A program made the position numbers and the translations under genes. A stretch of 64,000 nucleotides of DNA from Gammaproteobacteria bacterium (GTDB lineage Bacteria; Pseudomonadota; Gammaproteobacteria; Steroidobacterales; Steroidobacteraceae), in contig CANGBB010000002.1 in assembly GCA_947452065.1 (NCBI GenBank), forward strand, positions 362,839-426,838. Reading direction: 5' to 3'. Shown piece after piece: positions 52,782 to 61,071 of this stretch. A model generated the notes under the pieces. That model ran no database searches and was not told the origin of the DNA. It saw only the letters and a program-made list of their open reading frames with translations. How positions within the stretch are numbered: position 1 is the stretch's first letter; each line of letters starts with the position of its first letter.

Positions 52782-53927
52782 ATGCTCAATTTTCTTCCAT
52801 CGGATTCCGTGCGCCGGCTCGGACTGGCGGCCATCGCCGGTGCGCTGGCGGTCACTGCGCTGCCTGTTTGGGCGCAGAAGGTCGAGGGGGCTGGCACGAT
52901 CACGCCGGCGGCTCGTTGCGCGTCGGTCAAGAAGTCGGTCGTTGATTCAGGCTTTGGCGACAAGGTCACTGTCACCTGCGACGACAAGTTCGCCCGTGTT
53001 GGCGGCGACACCTATCCGGATCATCCGCTGATGACCGGCATCACCGGCACCAACGATCAGGTGCCGATCCCGGCCCCGGGTTACACCTCGCCGGTGACGC
53101 TCTCGCCGAGTCGTAACAAGAGCCCCATCAGCATTGATGCGGCGCTGGGTATCGCCGTCAACGGCGTGCCAATTTATGACTACACCTCGCAGGGCACCAA
53201 CGCGCTCGATCAGTACTACGAGAAGGGCGACACCTTCAAGACCGGCGAGCTCGACATCTGCGGCGGGCATTCAGGGCGCGGCGATGACTATCACTACCAT
53301 GTATCGCCGAACTGCATGATCGAGAAGATGAAGAACAAAAGTGATCCGGCTGCGATCATCGGCTGGGCCTTCGACGGCTATCCGATCTATCGCGATACCA
53401 ATCCGGATGGTTCGGCTATTGCCAAGGGCAAGCTCGACGTCTGCAACGGTCAGGCCGACAGCCTGTATGGCTGGCGCTATCACACCTCGGTGGGTCCGCC
53501 GTACATCATCCAGTGCCTGGACGGTAACTTCGACCTGAGCCTGGCCGCGCATGTCACGGGCATGACGGTGCAGGGCACCGGCGCGCGCAAGGTCACGGGC
53601 CGCAAGCCCAGTGGCGGCGTGCAGAACCTCAAGCTGGTGCAGGCCAGCGACGGTGTGCGCACGATGACCTACGACTGGCAGGGTAAGACCTATACCTTCA
53701 AGTACAAGCCGGCCAGTCAGGCCAACTGCTGGGACTTCACCGAGCAGTCGTTCACCACCAATGGCCAGGTGGTCACCAACACCTATTGCCGCAGCACCAA
53801 CTTCCAGGGTCCGCCCCCCGGCTCTGATGGCATGGGCGGCGGCATGGGCGGCGGCGATGGCGGCCAAGGCGGTGCCCAGGGCGGCATGGGCGGCGGTCAG
53901 GGCGGAATGGGTGGCGGCGCGCCCTAA
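52782..53927 (+). CDS. Exported YHYH-domain protein with Gly-rich tail
   Basis: A 381-residue protein with a signal peptide (RRLGLAAIAGALAVTALPVWAQ in part, cleaved after WAQ). The YHYH domain is clear: GGHSGRGDDYHYHVSPNC, AFDGYPIYRDTNPDG and YGWRYHTSVGPPY. The last 35 residues are a Gly/Met-rich repeat (GGMGGGDGGQGG). The family often sits near exported or metal-related proteins, but function is unknown. Ends just before a strong bidirectional terminator. Confidence 0.85.
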   Translation: MLNFLPSDSVRRLGLAAIAGALAVTALPVWAQKVEGAGTITPAARCASVKKSVVDSGFGDKVTVTCDDKFARVGGDTYPDHPLMTGITGTNDQVPIPAPGYTSPVTLSPSRNKSPISIDAALGIAVNGVPIYDYTSQGTNALDQYYEKGDTFKTGELDICGGHSGRGDDYHYHVSPNCMIEKMKNKSDPAAIIGWAFDGYPIYRDTNPDGSAIAKGKLDVCNGQADSLYGWRYHTSVGPPYIIQCLDGNFDLSLAAHVTGMTVQGTGARKVTGRKPSGGVQNLKLVQASDGVRTMTYDWQGKTYTFKYKPASQANCWDFTEQSFTTNGQVVTNTYCRSTNFQGPPPGSDGMGGGMGGGDGGQGGAQGGMGGGQGGMGGGAP

Positions 53928-53956
53928 GCGGCGCCCAGTTCACTCACGTTAAAGCG

Positions 53957-53988
53957 GCACTGCCCCTCGGAGAAACGAGGGGCAGTGC
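53957..53988. terminator. Bidirectional terminator between convergent genes
   Basis: A 13-bp perfect stem, GCACTGCCCCTCG (53957-53969) and CGAGGGGCAGTGC (53976-53988), with a six-base loop, between the YHYH gene and corA. No long T-run on either side. Confidence 0.7.
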
Positions 53989-53993
53989 TGATC

Positions 53994-54968
53994 TCAAAGC
54001 CAGTTGGCTTTGCGGAACCGATAAAACAGCACGCCGTCGATCAGGGCCATTCCGGCCAGCACAATTCCGTAGCCATAGCGCCACTTGAGTTCCGGCATGA
54101 AGTCGAAGTTCATGCCATAGATACCCACGATCAGTGTCGGTACCGCGAGCAGCGCGGCATAGGCGGCCAGCTGTTTCATGGTCTCGCTTTCCTGCAGCGT
54201 GATCATCGAGAGGTTCACCGAGATCGCGGTGTTGATGGTTTCGCGCATCGCATCGATGGTCAGATTCAGTCGCTGTAGATGATCGTAGATGTCGCGGAAG
54301 TATTCGCGCATGCCGGATAGTAGGGCGGGTGAGCGGGCGCCTGCGAGGTTGCCGCTGGCCTCTAGGAGCGGCGTTACGGCATGTTTCACCGTCATCAGTT
54401 GTTGCTTGAGCGAATACAGCGCTTCGATGTTGGCGCGGGCCGATCCGTCGGTTGCAAAGATGCGCTGCTCGACATCCTCCAGCCGGCTCTCGATGTGATC
54501 GAGCACTGGGAAGTAGCGATCGACGACCGCATCCATGAGCGCGTACAAAACATAGGCCGGGCCATGGCTCAGCAGCGGCGGCTCATGCTCGCAGCGCGCG
54601 CGTACGTCCTGAAAGCCTTTTTCCACACCGCTGCGCACTGACAGCACGTAGCCCGGACCGGCGAAAATATTCACCTCGCCGGTGCGCAGTTCGTCACCGT
54701 CGAGTTCCAGCATATGCAGGACGACGAAGAGCGAGTCACCGAACTCCTCGGTCTTGGGTCGCTGATGACCATGACAGGCATCCTCTACGGCCAGCGGATG
54801 CAGGCCGAACTGCTGCTGCATCTGCTGCAGCATCGGTACATCGGCATCGCGCAGAGCAACCCAGACGAAACGTCCTAGGCGATCCATGTACAGATGTATG
54901 TCTTCGGGCCGGATGCTATCGAGCCTCCGGCCATCCTGATACGCGACGCAGTTGATCAACATGGGCAT
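53994..54968 (-). CDS. corA: CorA-family magnesium/divalent cation channel
   Basis: A 324-residue pentameric inner-membrane channel. The C-terminus has the signature GMN (IYGMNFDFMPEL) after the first transmembrane helix (YAALLAVPTLIVGI) and a second helix (YGIVLAGMALIDGVLFY), ending KANWL. The large N-terminal cytoplasmic domain and normal length are intact. Divergent from the TlpA-like gene. Confidence 0.94.
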   Translation of the reverse strand: MPMLINCVAYQDGRRLDSIRPEDIHLYMDRLGRFVWVALRDADVPMLQQMQQQFGLHPLAVEDACHGHQRPKTEEFGDSLFVVLHMLELDGDELRTGEVNIFAGPGYVLSVRSGVEKGFQDVRARCEHEPPLLSHGPAYVLYALMDAVVDRYFPVLDHIESRLEDVEQRIFATDGSARANIEALYSLKQQLMTVKHAVTPLLEASGNLAGARSPALLSGMREYFRDIYDHLQRLNLTIDAMRETINTAISVNLSMITLQESETMKQLAAYAALLAVPTLIVGIYGMNFDFMPELKWRYGYGIVLAGMALIDGVLFYRFRKANWL

Positions 54969-55145
54969 CAGTCTAATGCCCGCTGGGAGTGCTCTCCAGC
55001 CCGAGCAGCCAGACGGTGGAGGGGAGCTGTAAGAGTGCCGGCCACATGGGCGGCCGTATGCGCGATCCTTGAGTGGGGTCGATCAGGGATGGGCTCATAA
55101 TGCTCGCTGCCGTCGATATCGTGGGCCCGGCGGGTGAGGTGACGC

Positions 55146-55670
55146 ATGAGCGCGAGCATGAGCAAGAGAACGTTGTGGCTGTCGCTGCTTCTGGCGCTGA
55201 CGCCGCTGGCCCGGGTGTGGGCTGCCGGGGCGGGCGATGTGCTGCAGCGGGATGTGCCACGGCTGGTTACCCCTGCGGGGGCCGCGGCGAGCCTAGAGCC
55301 CTACCGCGGCCGGGTCGTGCTGCTGAACTTTTGGGCCACTTGGTGCGGACCCTGCCTTAAGGAGATGCCCGACCTGGACCGCTTGGATGCCAGCCTAGAT
55401 CACCGTCAGGCCGCGGTGATCGGCATTGCGGCCGATGGGCCGGCCGAGGTTCGTGCCTTCCTCGGGAAGGTGAAAGTGCAGTACCCGCTACTGGTAGGCC
55501 AGCCGGATGCGGTATTCGCCTGGACTGCACAGTTGGGGAATCGCAGTCTTGGGCTGCCGTTCAGCGTGCTGGTCGACGGTCGGGGGCAGGTGCGCTGGAC
55601 CCGATCCGGAGCGGTGACGCAGGCCGAACTTCGGGCGCAGTTGCAGAAACTGCTGCCGCCGCACTCATAA
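55146..55670 (+). CDS. TlpA-like periplasmic thioredoxin
   Basis: A 174-residue protein with a signal peptide (LWLSLLLALTPLARVWA) and a thioredoxin fold with the redox motif WCGPC in NFWATWCGPCLKEMPD. The cis-proline loop is LGLPFSVLV. TlpA/ResA proteins reduce periplasmic disulfides, for example in cytochrome c maturation. AGGTGA lies before the ATG. Divergent from corA. Confidence 0.9.
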   Translation: MSASMSKRTLWLSLLLALTPLARVWAAGAGDVLQRDVPRLVTPAGAAASLEPYRGRVVLLNFWATWCGPCLKEMPDLDRLDASLDHRQAAVIGIAADGPAEVRAFLGKVKVQYPLLVGQPDAVFAWTAQLGNRSLGLPFSVLVDGRGQVRWTRSGAVTQAELRAQLQKLLPPHS

Positions 55671-55764
55671 CCGCGCGACCAAAACCATATGCACGCCCGG
55701 TGCTGCTGTAGGGTCCCTCAATCATTGATAATACGAACCATCTACCGCGTACCGGGCCGGAAGC

Positions 55765-56541
55765 ATGGCTACCTACAATGTCGAGCACGTCACTCGCGTG
55801 CACCACTGGAACGAACGTCTGTTCAGCTTCACCACCACCCGTGATGCGGGGCTGCGCTTCGAGAATGGTCACTTCGTGATGGTGGGTCTGGAGATTGGTG
55901 GCAAGCGTGTTGCGCGGGCATACAGCATTGCCAGCGCCAATCACGAGGAGCAGCTCGAGTTCTACAGCATCAAGGTGCCGGACGGACGCTTCACGCCGCA
56001 CCTGCAGCAGATCCGCGAGGGTGATCCGGTCCTGATCAGCGCCAAGCCCACAGGCACGCTGGTGATCCGCGATCTCAATCCCGGACGGCGGCTGTATCTG
56101 CTGGCCACCGGTACAGGCATTGCGCCCTTCGTCAGCATCATCCGCGATCCGGAAACTTACGAGCGCTTCGAGCAGGTGATCCTGATGCGCGGTGTGCGTC
56201 AGGTCGATGATCTGGCGTATGGAACCCGCGTGGTTCAAGAGCTCTACGAGCACGAGTTCCTCGGTGAGATGGCCCGTGCGCAGCTCGTTGACTACCCGGC
56301 GGTGACACGCGAACCGTTCCGCACGCAGGGGCGCATTCCCACGCTGCTGGACTCCGGGCAGGTGGCCCGCGACCTGGCGATACCGGAGCTCGATCCTGCA
56401 ATCGACCGCGCCATGATCTGCGGCAGTCCGGAAATGCTGGCCGATACGCGCCGCATGCTGGACGCTCGCGGCTTCAAGGTGTCGCCCGGCGTCGGCGAGT
56501 TTGGCGATTACGTCTTCGAACGCGCCTTCGTCGATCAGTAA
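55765..56541 (+). CDS. fpr: Ferredoxin-NADP+ reductase
   Basis: A 258-residue flavoenzyme that moves electrons between NADPH and ferredoxin or flavodoxin. FAD-binding RAYSIASAN and NADP-binding LLATGTGIAPFVSI and MICGSPEML are visible, with the Fpr-type C-terminus FGDYVFERAFVD. Followed after 36 bases by a small [2Fe-2S] ferredoxin-like gene that may be its partner. Confidence 0.94.
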   Translation: MATYNVEHVTRVHHWNERLFSFTTTRDAGLRFENGHFVMVGLEIGGKRVARAYSIASANHEEQLEFYSIKVPDGRFTPHLQQIREGDPVLISAKPTGTLVIRDLNPGRRLYLLATGTGIAPFVSIIRDPETYERFEQVILMRGVRQVDDLAYGTRVVQELYEHEFLGEMARAQLVDYPAVTREPFRTQGRIPTLLDSGQVARDLAIPELDPAIDRAMICGSPEMLADTRRMLDARGFKVSPGVGEFGDYVFERAFVDQ

Positions 56542-56577
56542 CCGGCGGCGCTGCGCAGCCGGGGGTATCATCGCGCC

Positions 56578-56946
56578 ATGCCCACCGATCCAAGCGACGC
56601 GCTCGCCGCTGCCGTAGACAGTCTCCACCTAGGCCGTAGTCAGCGGCACATCTTCCTCTGCATCAAGGGCAAGTGCGCCGATGCCGCTGCAGCTGAGGCG
56701 TCCTGGGAATTTCTCAAGCGCCGGCTGCGCGAACTGCGGCTGGCGGATCGGGACGGTGGGGTGCTGCGCACGCGGGCCGATTGTCTGCGTGTCTGCCTCG
56801 GTGGGCCGATTGCCGTGGTTTATCCGGAAGGGACCTGGTACCGGGACTGCAACCCGCAGAACCTGGAACGCATCATTCAGGAGCATCTGATCGGCGGCAC
56901 GCCGGTGGCCGAACTGGTCCTGGCGAACGGGCCGCTGTGCGCCTGA
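56578..56946 (+). CDS. [2Fe-2S] thioredoxin-like ferredoxin
   Basis: A 122-residue protein with the pattern [24 protein letters not shown], and [10 protein letters not shown] typical of thioredoxin-fold [2Fe-2S] ferredoxins. Four cysteines suit one cluster. It probably exchanges electrons with the ferredoxin-NADP reductase encoded just upstream. Confidence 0.86.
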   Translation: MPTDPSDALAAAVDSLHLGRSQRHIFLCIKGKCADAAAAEASWEFLKRRLRELRLADRDGGVLRTRADCLRVCLGGPIAVVYPEGTWYRDCNPQNLERIIQEHLIGGTPVAELVLANGPLCA

Positions 56947-57034
56947 CTGGTGCGGGCGCTGCAAAGTCTGCATCGGGATAGGGCGAGCGAGCGCTGACGC
57001 GCGTCCAAGTCGCTGATTGCACTGATGGGCCAAA

Positions 57035-58480
57035 TTGGCACGCGGGCTGCAATGCAGTGGCATCTTGCGCACCAATTTCTACAACGAGATGTACACGGCG
57101 GAGCAGTCGGTGCGCGCGCACTACGCTGCCTTTGCCGATTGGCTGCAGAGTCGGCCGGCCGGATGGCTTGAGCAGAAGCGCGGCGAAGCCGATGCGCTGT
57201 TTCACCGACTCGGCATCACCTTTGCGGTCTATGGTGAGGAGCAGGGCACCGAAAGGCTGATCCCGTTCGACATCGTGCCGCGCGTGTTGACGGCGGCGGA
57301 ATGGGCCACGCTCGCTCAGGGTCTGGAGCAGCGGGTGCGGGCGTTGAATGCCTTCATCGGTGATGTCTACGGAGCGCAGCGCATCTTGGCCGAAGGCATC
57401 GTGCCGGCCGATGTGATTCTGACCAACGCGCAGTTTCGCCCCGAGATGCTGGGTGTGCGCGTCCCCGGCAATACCTATACGCATATCGCCGGTATCGACA
57501 TCGTGCGTGCCGGTGCCGGCGAGTTCTACGTCCTCGAAGACAACCTGCGTGTGCCCTCAGGCGTGTCTTACATGCTCGAAGACCGGCGCATGATGATGCG
57601 GCTATTCCCGGATCTGTTTTCGATTTATTCGGTGGCTCCGGTGGAGCATTACCCCGAACTGCTGCTGGATAACCTGCGCAGCGTTGCTCCCGCTGGCATC
57701 AACGATCCCACGGTGGTGCTGCTGACGCCGGGTCGATTCAACAGCGCCTATTTCGAGCACGCGTTCCTGGCGCAGCAAATGGGCATCGAGCTGGTGGAAG
57801 GGCAGGACCTGTTTGTGCGCGACGACTATGTCTACATGCGCACCACCCGCGGCCCGCAGCGCGTGGATGTGATCTATCGACGCATCGACGATGATTTCCT
57901 GGATCCGCTGGCATTCCGCGCTGATTCAGCGCTGGGTGTACCCGGCCTACTGACCGCGTATCGGGCGGGTCACGTCAATATCACCAATGCCGTTGGTACC
58001 GGCATCGCCGATGACAAATCGATCTATCCCTATGTTCCGGAGATGATCGAGTTCTACCTCTCCGAGCGGCCGATTCTTAACAACGTGCCGACCTGGATCC
58101 TCCGCCGCGACGCCGATCGCGACTATGTGCTGGCGAATCTCAAGGATCTGGTCGTCAAGGAAGTGCACGGTGCCGGCGGTTACGGAATGCTCATCGGACC
58201 GGCGTCGAGCAAGGCGCAGATCGAAGAGTTTCGTGCGCGCATCATCGCGCATCCCGAGCGCTACATTGCACAGCCCACGCTGGCGCTGTCGGCCTGTCCA
58301 ACTTTTGTTCAGCAGGGGCTCGCGCCGCGCCACATCGATCTGCGGCCCTTTGTGCTCTCAGGTCGCGAGGTGCGCATCGTGCCGGGCGGACTGACCCGCG
58401 TGGCGCTGCCGGAAGGATCCTTGGTGGTGAATTCCTCGCAGGGCGGGGGCACCAAGGACACATGGGTACTGGAGGCCTGA
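57035..58480 (+). CDS. Circularly permuted ATP-grasp protein of the Anbu operon
   Basis: A protein of up to 481 residues. The conserved N-terminus NFYNEMY requires a TTG start (57035 or 57065), since the first ATG (57089) lies inside it. Family blocks include RVRALNAFIGDVYGAQRIL, LRVPSGVSYMLEDRRM, LLTPGRFNSAYFEHAFLA and KEVHGAGGYGMLIGP. These proteins probably form peptide or amide bonds with ATP. The next gene (alpha-E) follows after seven bases. The set ATP-grasp, alpha-E, transglutaminase, Anbu is a known conserved locus. Confidence 0.9.
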   Translation: MARGLQCSGILRTNFYNEMYTAEQSVRAHYAAFADWLQSRPAGWLEQKRGEADALFHRLGITFAVYGEEQGTERLIPFDIVPRVLTAAEWATLAQGLEQRVRALNAFIGDVYGAQRILAEGIVPADVILTNAQFRPEMLGVRVPGNTYTHIAGIDIVRAGAGEFYVLEDNLRVPSGVSYMLEDRRMMMRLFPDLFSIYSVAPVEHYPELLLDNLRSVAPAGINDPTVVLLTPGRFNSAYFEHAFLAQQMGIELVEGQDLFVRDDYVYMRTTRGPQRVDVIYRRIDDDFLDPLAFRADSALGVPGLLTAYRAGHVNITNAVGTGIADDKSIYPYVPEMIEFYLSERPILNNVPTWILRRDADRDYVLANLKDLVVKEVHGAGGYGMLIGPASSKAQIEEFRARIIAHPERYIAQPTLALSACPTFVQQGLAPRHIDLRPFVLSGREVRIVPGGLTRVALPEGSLVVNSSQGGGTKDTWVLEA

Positions 58481-58487
58481 GCGCATC

Positions 58488-59429
58488 ATGCTGAGTCGTA
58501 CCGCCGATCACATCTATTGGTTGGGTCGCTATGTGGAGCGCGCCGAGACCCTTGCGCGTGCGCTGGACGTGCAATACCGCCTGTCGCTCCTGCCGCAGCC
58601 GGCGCAAGCGATTGCGGCCGGATGGATGGATACGCTGCACGAGCTTGGCCTCCTGCAGGAGTTTCGCGAGCGCTTCGGAGATGTGGATGCCGAGCGGCCG
58701 CGACAGTTTCTGGCCTTTGATCGCCAGAGTCCCGGCAGCATCTATGGCTGCCTGCGGATCGCACGCGAAAATGCGCGAGCTGTGCGTGGTGCGATCACCG
58801 CCGAGATGTGGGAGACGTTGAATGCGACGTGGCTGGAGCTGCGTTCATTGAGCATGAAGCGCCAGGAGCCGGATGCCTTCGCGTTGTTCATCGACTGGGT
58901 CAAGCATCGTTCGCAGCTGTTTCGTGGCGTGCTGATGAGCACCATGCTGCGGGACGAGGGTTACTCGTTCATGCGCATGGGAATGTCACTGGAGCGCGGT
59001 GATGGTACGGCTCGCATCCTCGGCGCACGTCTCGCCAGCGCCAGTGGCGGCGCGGCCACCGGCGGTTTTTACCAGTGGAGCGTGCTGTTGCGAGCGATGT
59101 CCGCCTTCGAGAACTATCGCAAGCTGTATCGTGATGCCGTGGTGCCCGAGCGTGTGGCGGAACTGCTGGTGCTCAGTGATTCCGATCCGCGATCGTTGCG
59201 CCGCTCTGTCGATGACTTGTATGCGAACCTGCAGGTCGTGGCCAACCAGCGCTCACGCGAAACGGAGCGCCGTGCCGGCGAATTCAACGCGCTGTTGCGA
59301 TTCGGTCAGGCGGAATCCGTCGCCACGGGACGTCTGCGCGAATACTTGGACGATTGTGTCGAACGCCTGCGCAATATCGACCGGCGCATCAGCAGTGACT
59401 TTCTGGTCGCCGTGGAGACGGTCGCGTGA
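58488..59429 (+). CDS. Alpha-E domain protein
   Basis: A 313-residue helical protein of the alpha-E (DUF403) family: MLSRTADHIYWLGRYVERAE start, FLAFDRQSPGSIYGCLRIARENAR, and RDEGYSFMRMGMSLERGD (in parts) are characteristic. It is normally encoded with the ATP-grasp and transglutaminase genes and probably works with them on a small peptide. The stop overlaps the next start by four bases (GTGA). Confidence 0.92.
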   Translation: MLSRTADHIYWLGRYVERAETLARALDVQYRLSLLPQPAQAIAAGWMDTLHELGLLQEFRERFGDVDAERPRQFLAFDRQSPGSIYGCLRIARENARAVRGAITAEMWETLNATWLELRSLSMKRQEPDAFALFIDWVKHRSQLFRGVLMSTMLRDEGYSFMRMGMSLERGDGTARILGARLASASGGAATGGFYQWSVLLRAMSAFENYRKLYRDAVVPERVAELLVLSDSDPRSLRRSVDDLYANLQVVANQRSRETERRAGEFNALLRFGQAESVATGRLREYLDDCVERLRNIDRRISSDFLVAVETVA

Positions 59430-60274
59430 GATTGCAGATTCAGCATCGAACGACCTATCGCTATACCTCGCCGGCCAGCTACAGCATCCAGCTGCTGAAG
59501 CTGACGCCCAGGCGTGAGGGAACGCAGCGTGCCCTGTGGTGGCGACTGGGTACGCCGGGTCGCTGCGTAGAGCAGCTGGATGCCTTTGGTAATCAGTCGC
59601 ACCTGCTGACTTTGGAAGGTGCGCATGACGAGGTCGTCCTCAGCGTTGACGGCGTGGTTGAAACCGATGACGCCTTCGATGGGCGCTTGCCGGTGGAGCA
59701 GGGGCTTTCACCGCTGGTATTCCTGACACCGACGCCGCTGACGGGCAGTAGCTCGGCCATCGAGGCGCTGGCCCGCCGGGTTTTTGATGGCGCAGCGGTG
59801 GACGAGACGGTCGCGCGGCGGCTGATGCAGTGTGTTACCGAGGCGGTGCGATTCAGTCCGGGCACTACTACGGTGACCGATTCCGCCATTGATGTGATCG
59901 CGCGTGGTCAGGGCGTATGCCAAGACCAGACGCATGTGGCCATCGCCGCCTGTCGTTCTGCTGGCGTTCCGGCGCGGTATGTCAGTGGGTATCTGCTGAG
60001 TGAGGATGCCAATCCCGCCATGCATGCGTGGATGGATCTCTGGTCGCAGGCCGAAGGTTGCTGGCTCAGCTGCGATGTGACGCAGCGTGCGCTGGCGGGC
60101 GCGTCGCTGGTGCGTTTGGCTGTGGGCCGTGATTATCTCGACGCCTGCCCTGTGCGGGGCATGCGCCGCGGCGGCGGCAGCGAGGAGCTCGAGGTGCGCG
60201 TTGCAGTGCATGAAGCCACTGACACTGCGGTAGAATCGATGCGTTCCAGACAGATTCAGGCCGGGCAGCAGTAG
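59426..60274 (+). CDS. Transglutaminase-family protein of the Anbu operon
   Basis: A 282-residue cytoplasmic protein with the N-terminal beta domain (HRTTYRYTSPASYSIQLLKL in part) and a transglutaminase/protease core: GQGVCQDQTH with the catalytic Cys, PAMHAWMDLW with His, and a following Asp. Starts with GTG overlapping the alpha-E gene. Probably a peptidase or cross-linking enzyme in the same pathway as Anbu. Confidence 0.91.
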   Translation: MRLQIQHRTTYRYTSPASYSIQLLKLTPRREGTQRALWWRLGTPGRCVEQLDAFGNQSHLLTLEGAHDEVVLSVDGVVETDDAFDGRLPVEQGLSPLVFLTPTPLTGSSSAIEALARRVFDGAAVDETVARRLMQCVTEAVRFSPGTTTVTDSAIDVIARGQGVCQDQTHVAIAACRSAGVPARYVSGYLLSEDANPAMHAWMDLWSQAEGCWLSCDVTQRALAGASLVRLAVGRDYLDACPVRGMRRGGGSEELEVRVAVHEATDTAVESMRSRQIQAGQQ

Positions 60275-60280
60275 GTAATC

Positions 60281-61018
60281 ATGACGTATTGCGTGGGTGT
60301 TCTGCTCGACACTGGCATGGTGTTCCTCTCCGATTCGCGCACCAATGCGGGCGTCGATCAGGTCAATATTTTCCGTAAGGCAACCGTTTTTGAGCGCGCC
60401 GGTGAGCGTGTGCTCGTCCTGCAGGTGGCCGGCAACCTGTCTGTGGCCCAATCGGTGATCAGCCTGCTGCACGATGCCATCGTTGCCAAGGAAGGTGCGC
60501 ACCTTTTCAACTGTCACAACATGTATGAGGCGGCCTGTCTGGTGGGTGCTGCCGTACGTGCGGTGCAAGAACGCGACGGCGAGGCGCTCAAGAACTTCGG
60601 GGTGGAGTTCAATCCAGCCCTGATTCTCGGTGGCCAGATTGGCAGTGAGCCGCCGCGGCTGTTCAACGTCTATGCCGCCGGCAATTTCATCGAGGCCACG
60701 CGGGATACGACCTACTTCCAGATTGGCGAATCCAAGTATGGCAAGCCCATCATCGATCGTGTGGTGCGCCGATCCACCAGCATCGGCGAGGCGGTGAAGT
60801 GTCTGCTTGTATCGATGGATTCGACCATGCGTTCGAATCTGTCGGTCGGTCCGCCGCTGGATCTGATCATTGTGCGTCGTGACGAGCTGCGGGTTGCTCG
60901 TCATGCCAGCATCGAGTCTGAAAACGCCTATTTCCGCAGCATTACCAGCGGCTGGAGCGAAGCTCTCCGGCATGCGTTTGTGCAATTGCCTGATCATGAC
61001 TGGCTGGGCGGGCGGTAG
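60281..61018 (+). CDS. Anbu proteasome-like peptidase
   Basis: A 245-residue protein of the Ntn-hydrolase fold related to proteasome beta and HslV. The MTYCVGVLLDTGMVF start leaves Thr2 as N-terminal nucleophile after Met removal, and SDSRTNAGVDQV carries the supporting Asp and Arg. In Anbu the subunits form open-ring helices rather than closed double rings in the published structures. Position directly after the ATP-grasp, alpha-E and transglutaminase genes (seven-base gap) fits the known Anbu operon. Confidence 0.92.
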   Translation: MTYCVGVLLDTGMVFLSDSRTNAGVDQVNIFRKATVFERAGERVLVLQVAGNLSVAQSVISLLHDAIVAKEGAHLFNCHNMYEAACLVGAAVRAVQERDGEALKNFGVEFNPALILGGQIGSEPPRLFNVYAAGNFIEATRDTTYFQIGESKYGKPIIDRVVRRSTSIGEAVKCLLVSMDSTMRSNLSVGPPLDLIIVRRDELRVARHASIESENAYFRSITSGWSEALRHAFVQLPDHDWLGGR

Positions 61019-61071
61019 GGGCTCGCAGTTCCAGTCGCTTGCCCGCGGTCCGTCCGGTTAGTATCGGACCC

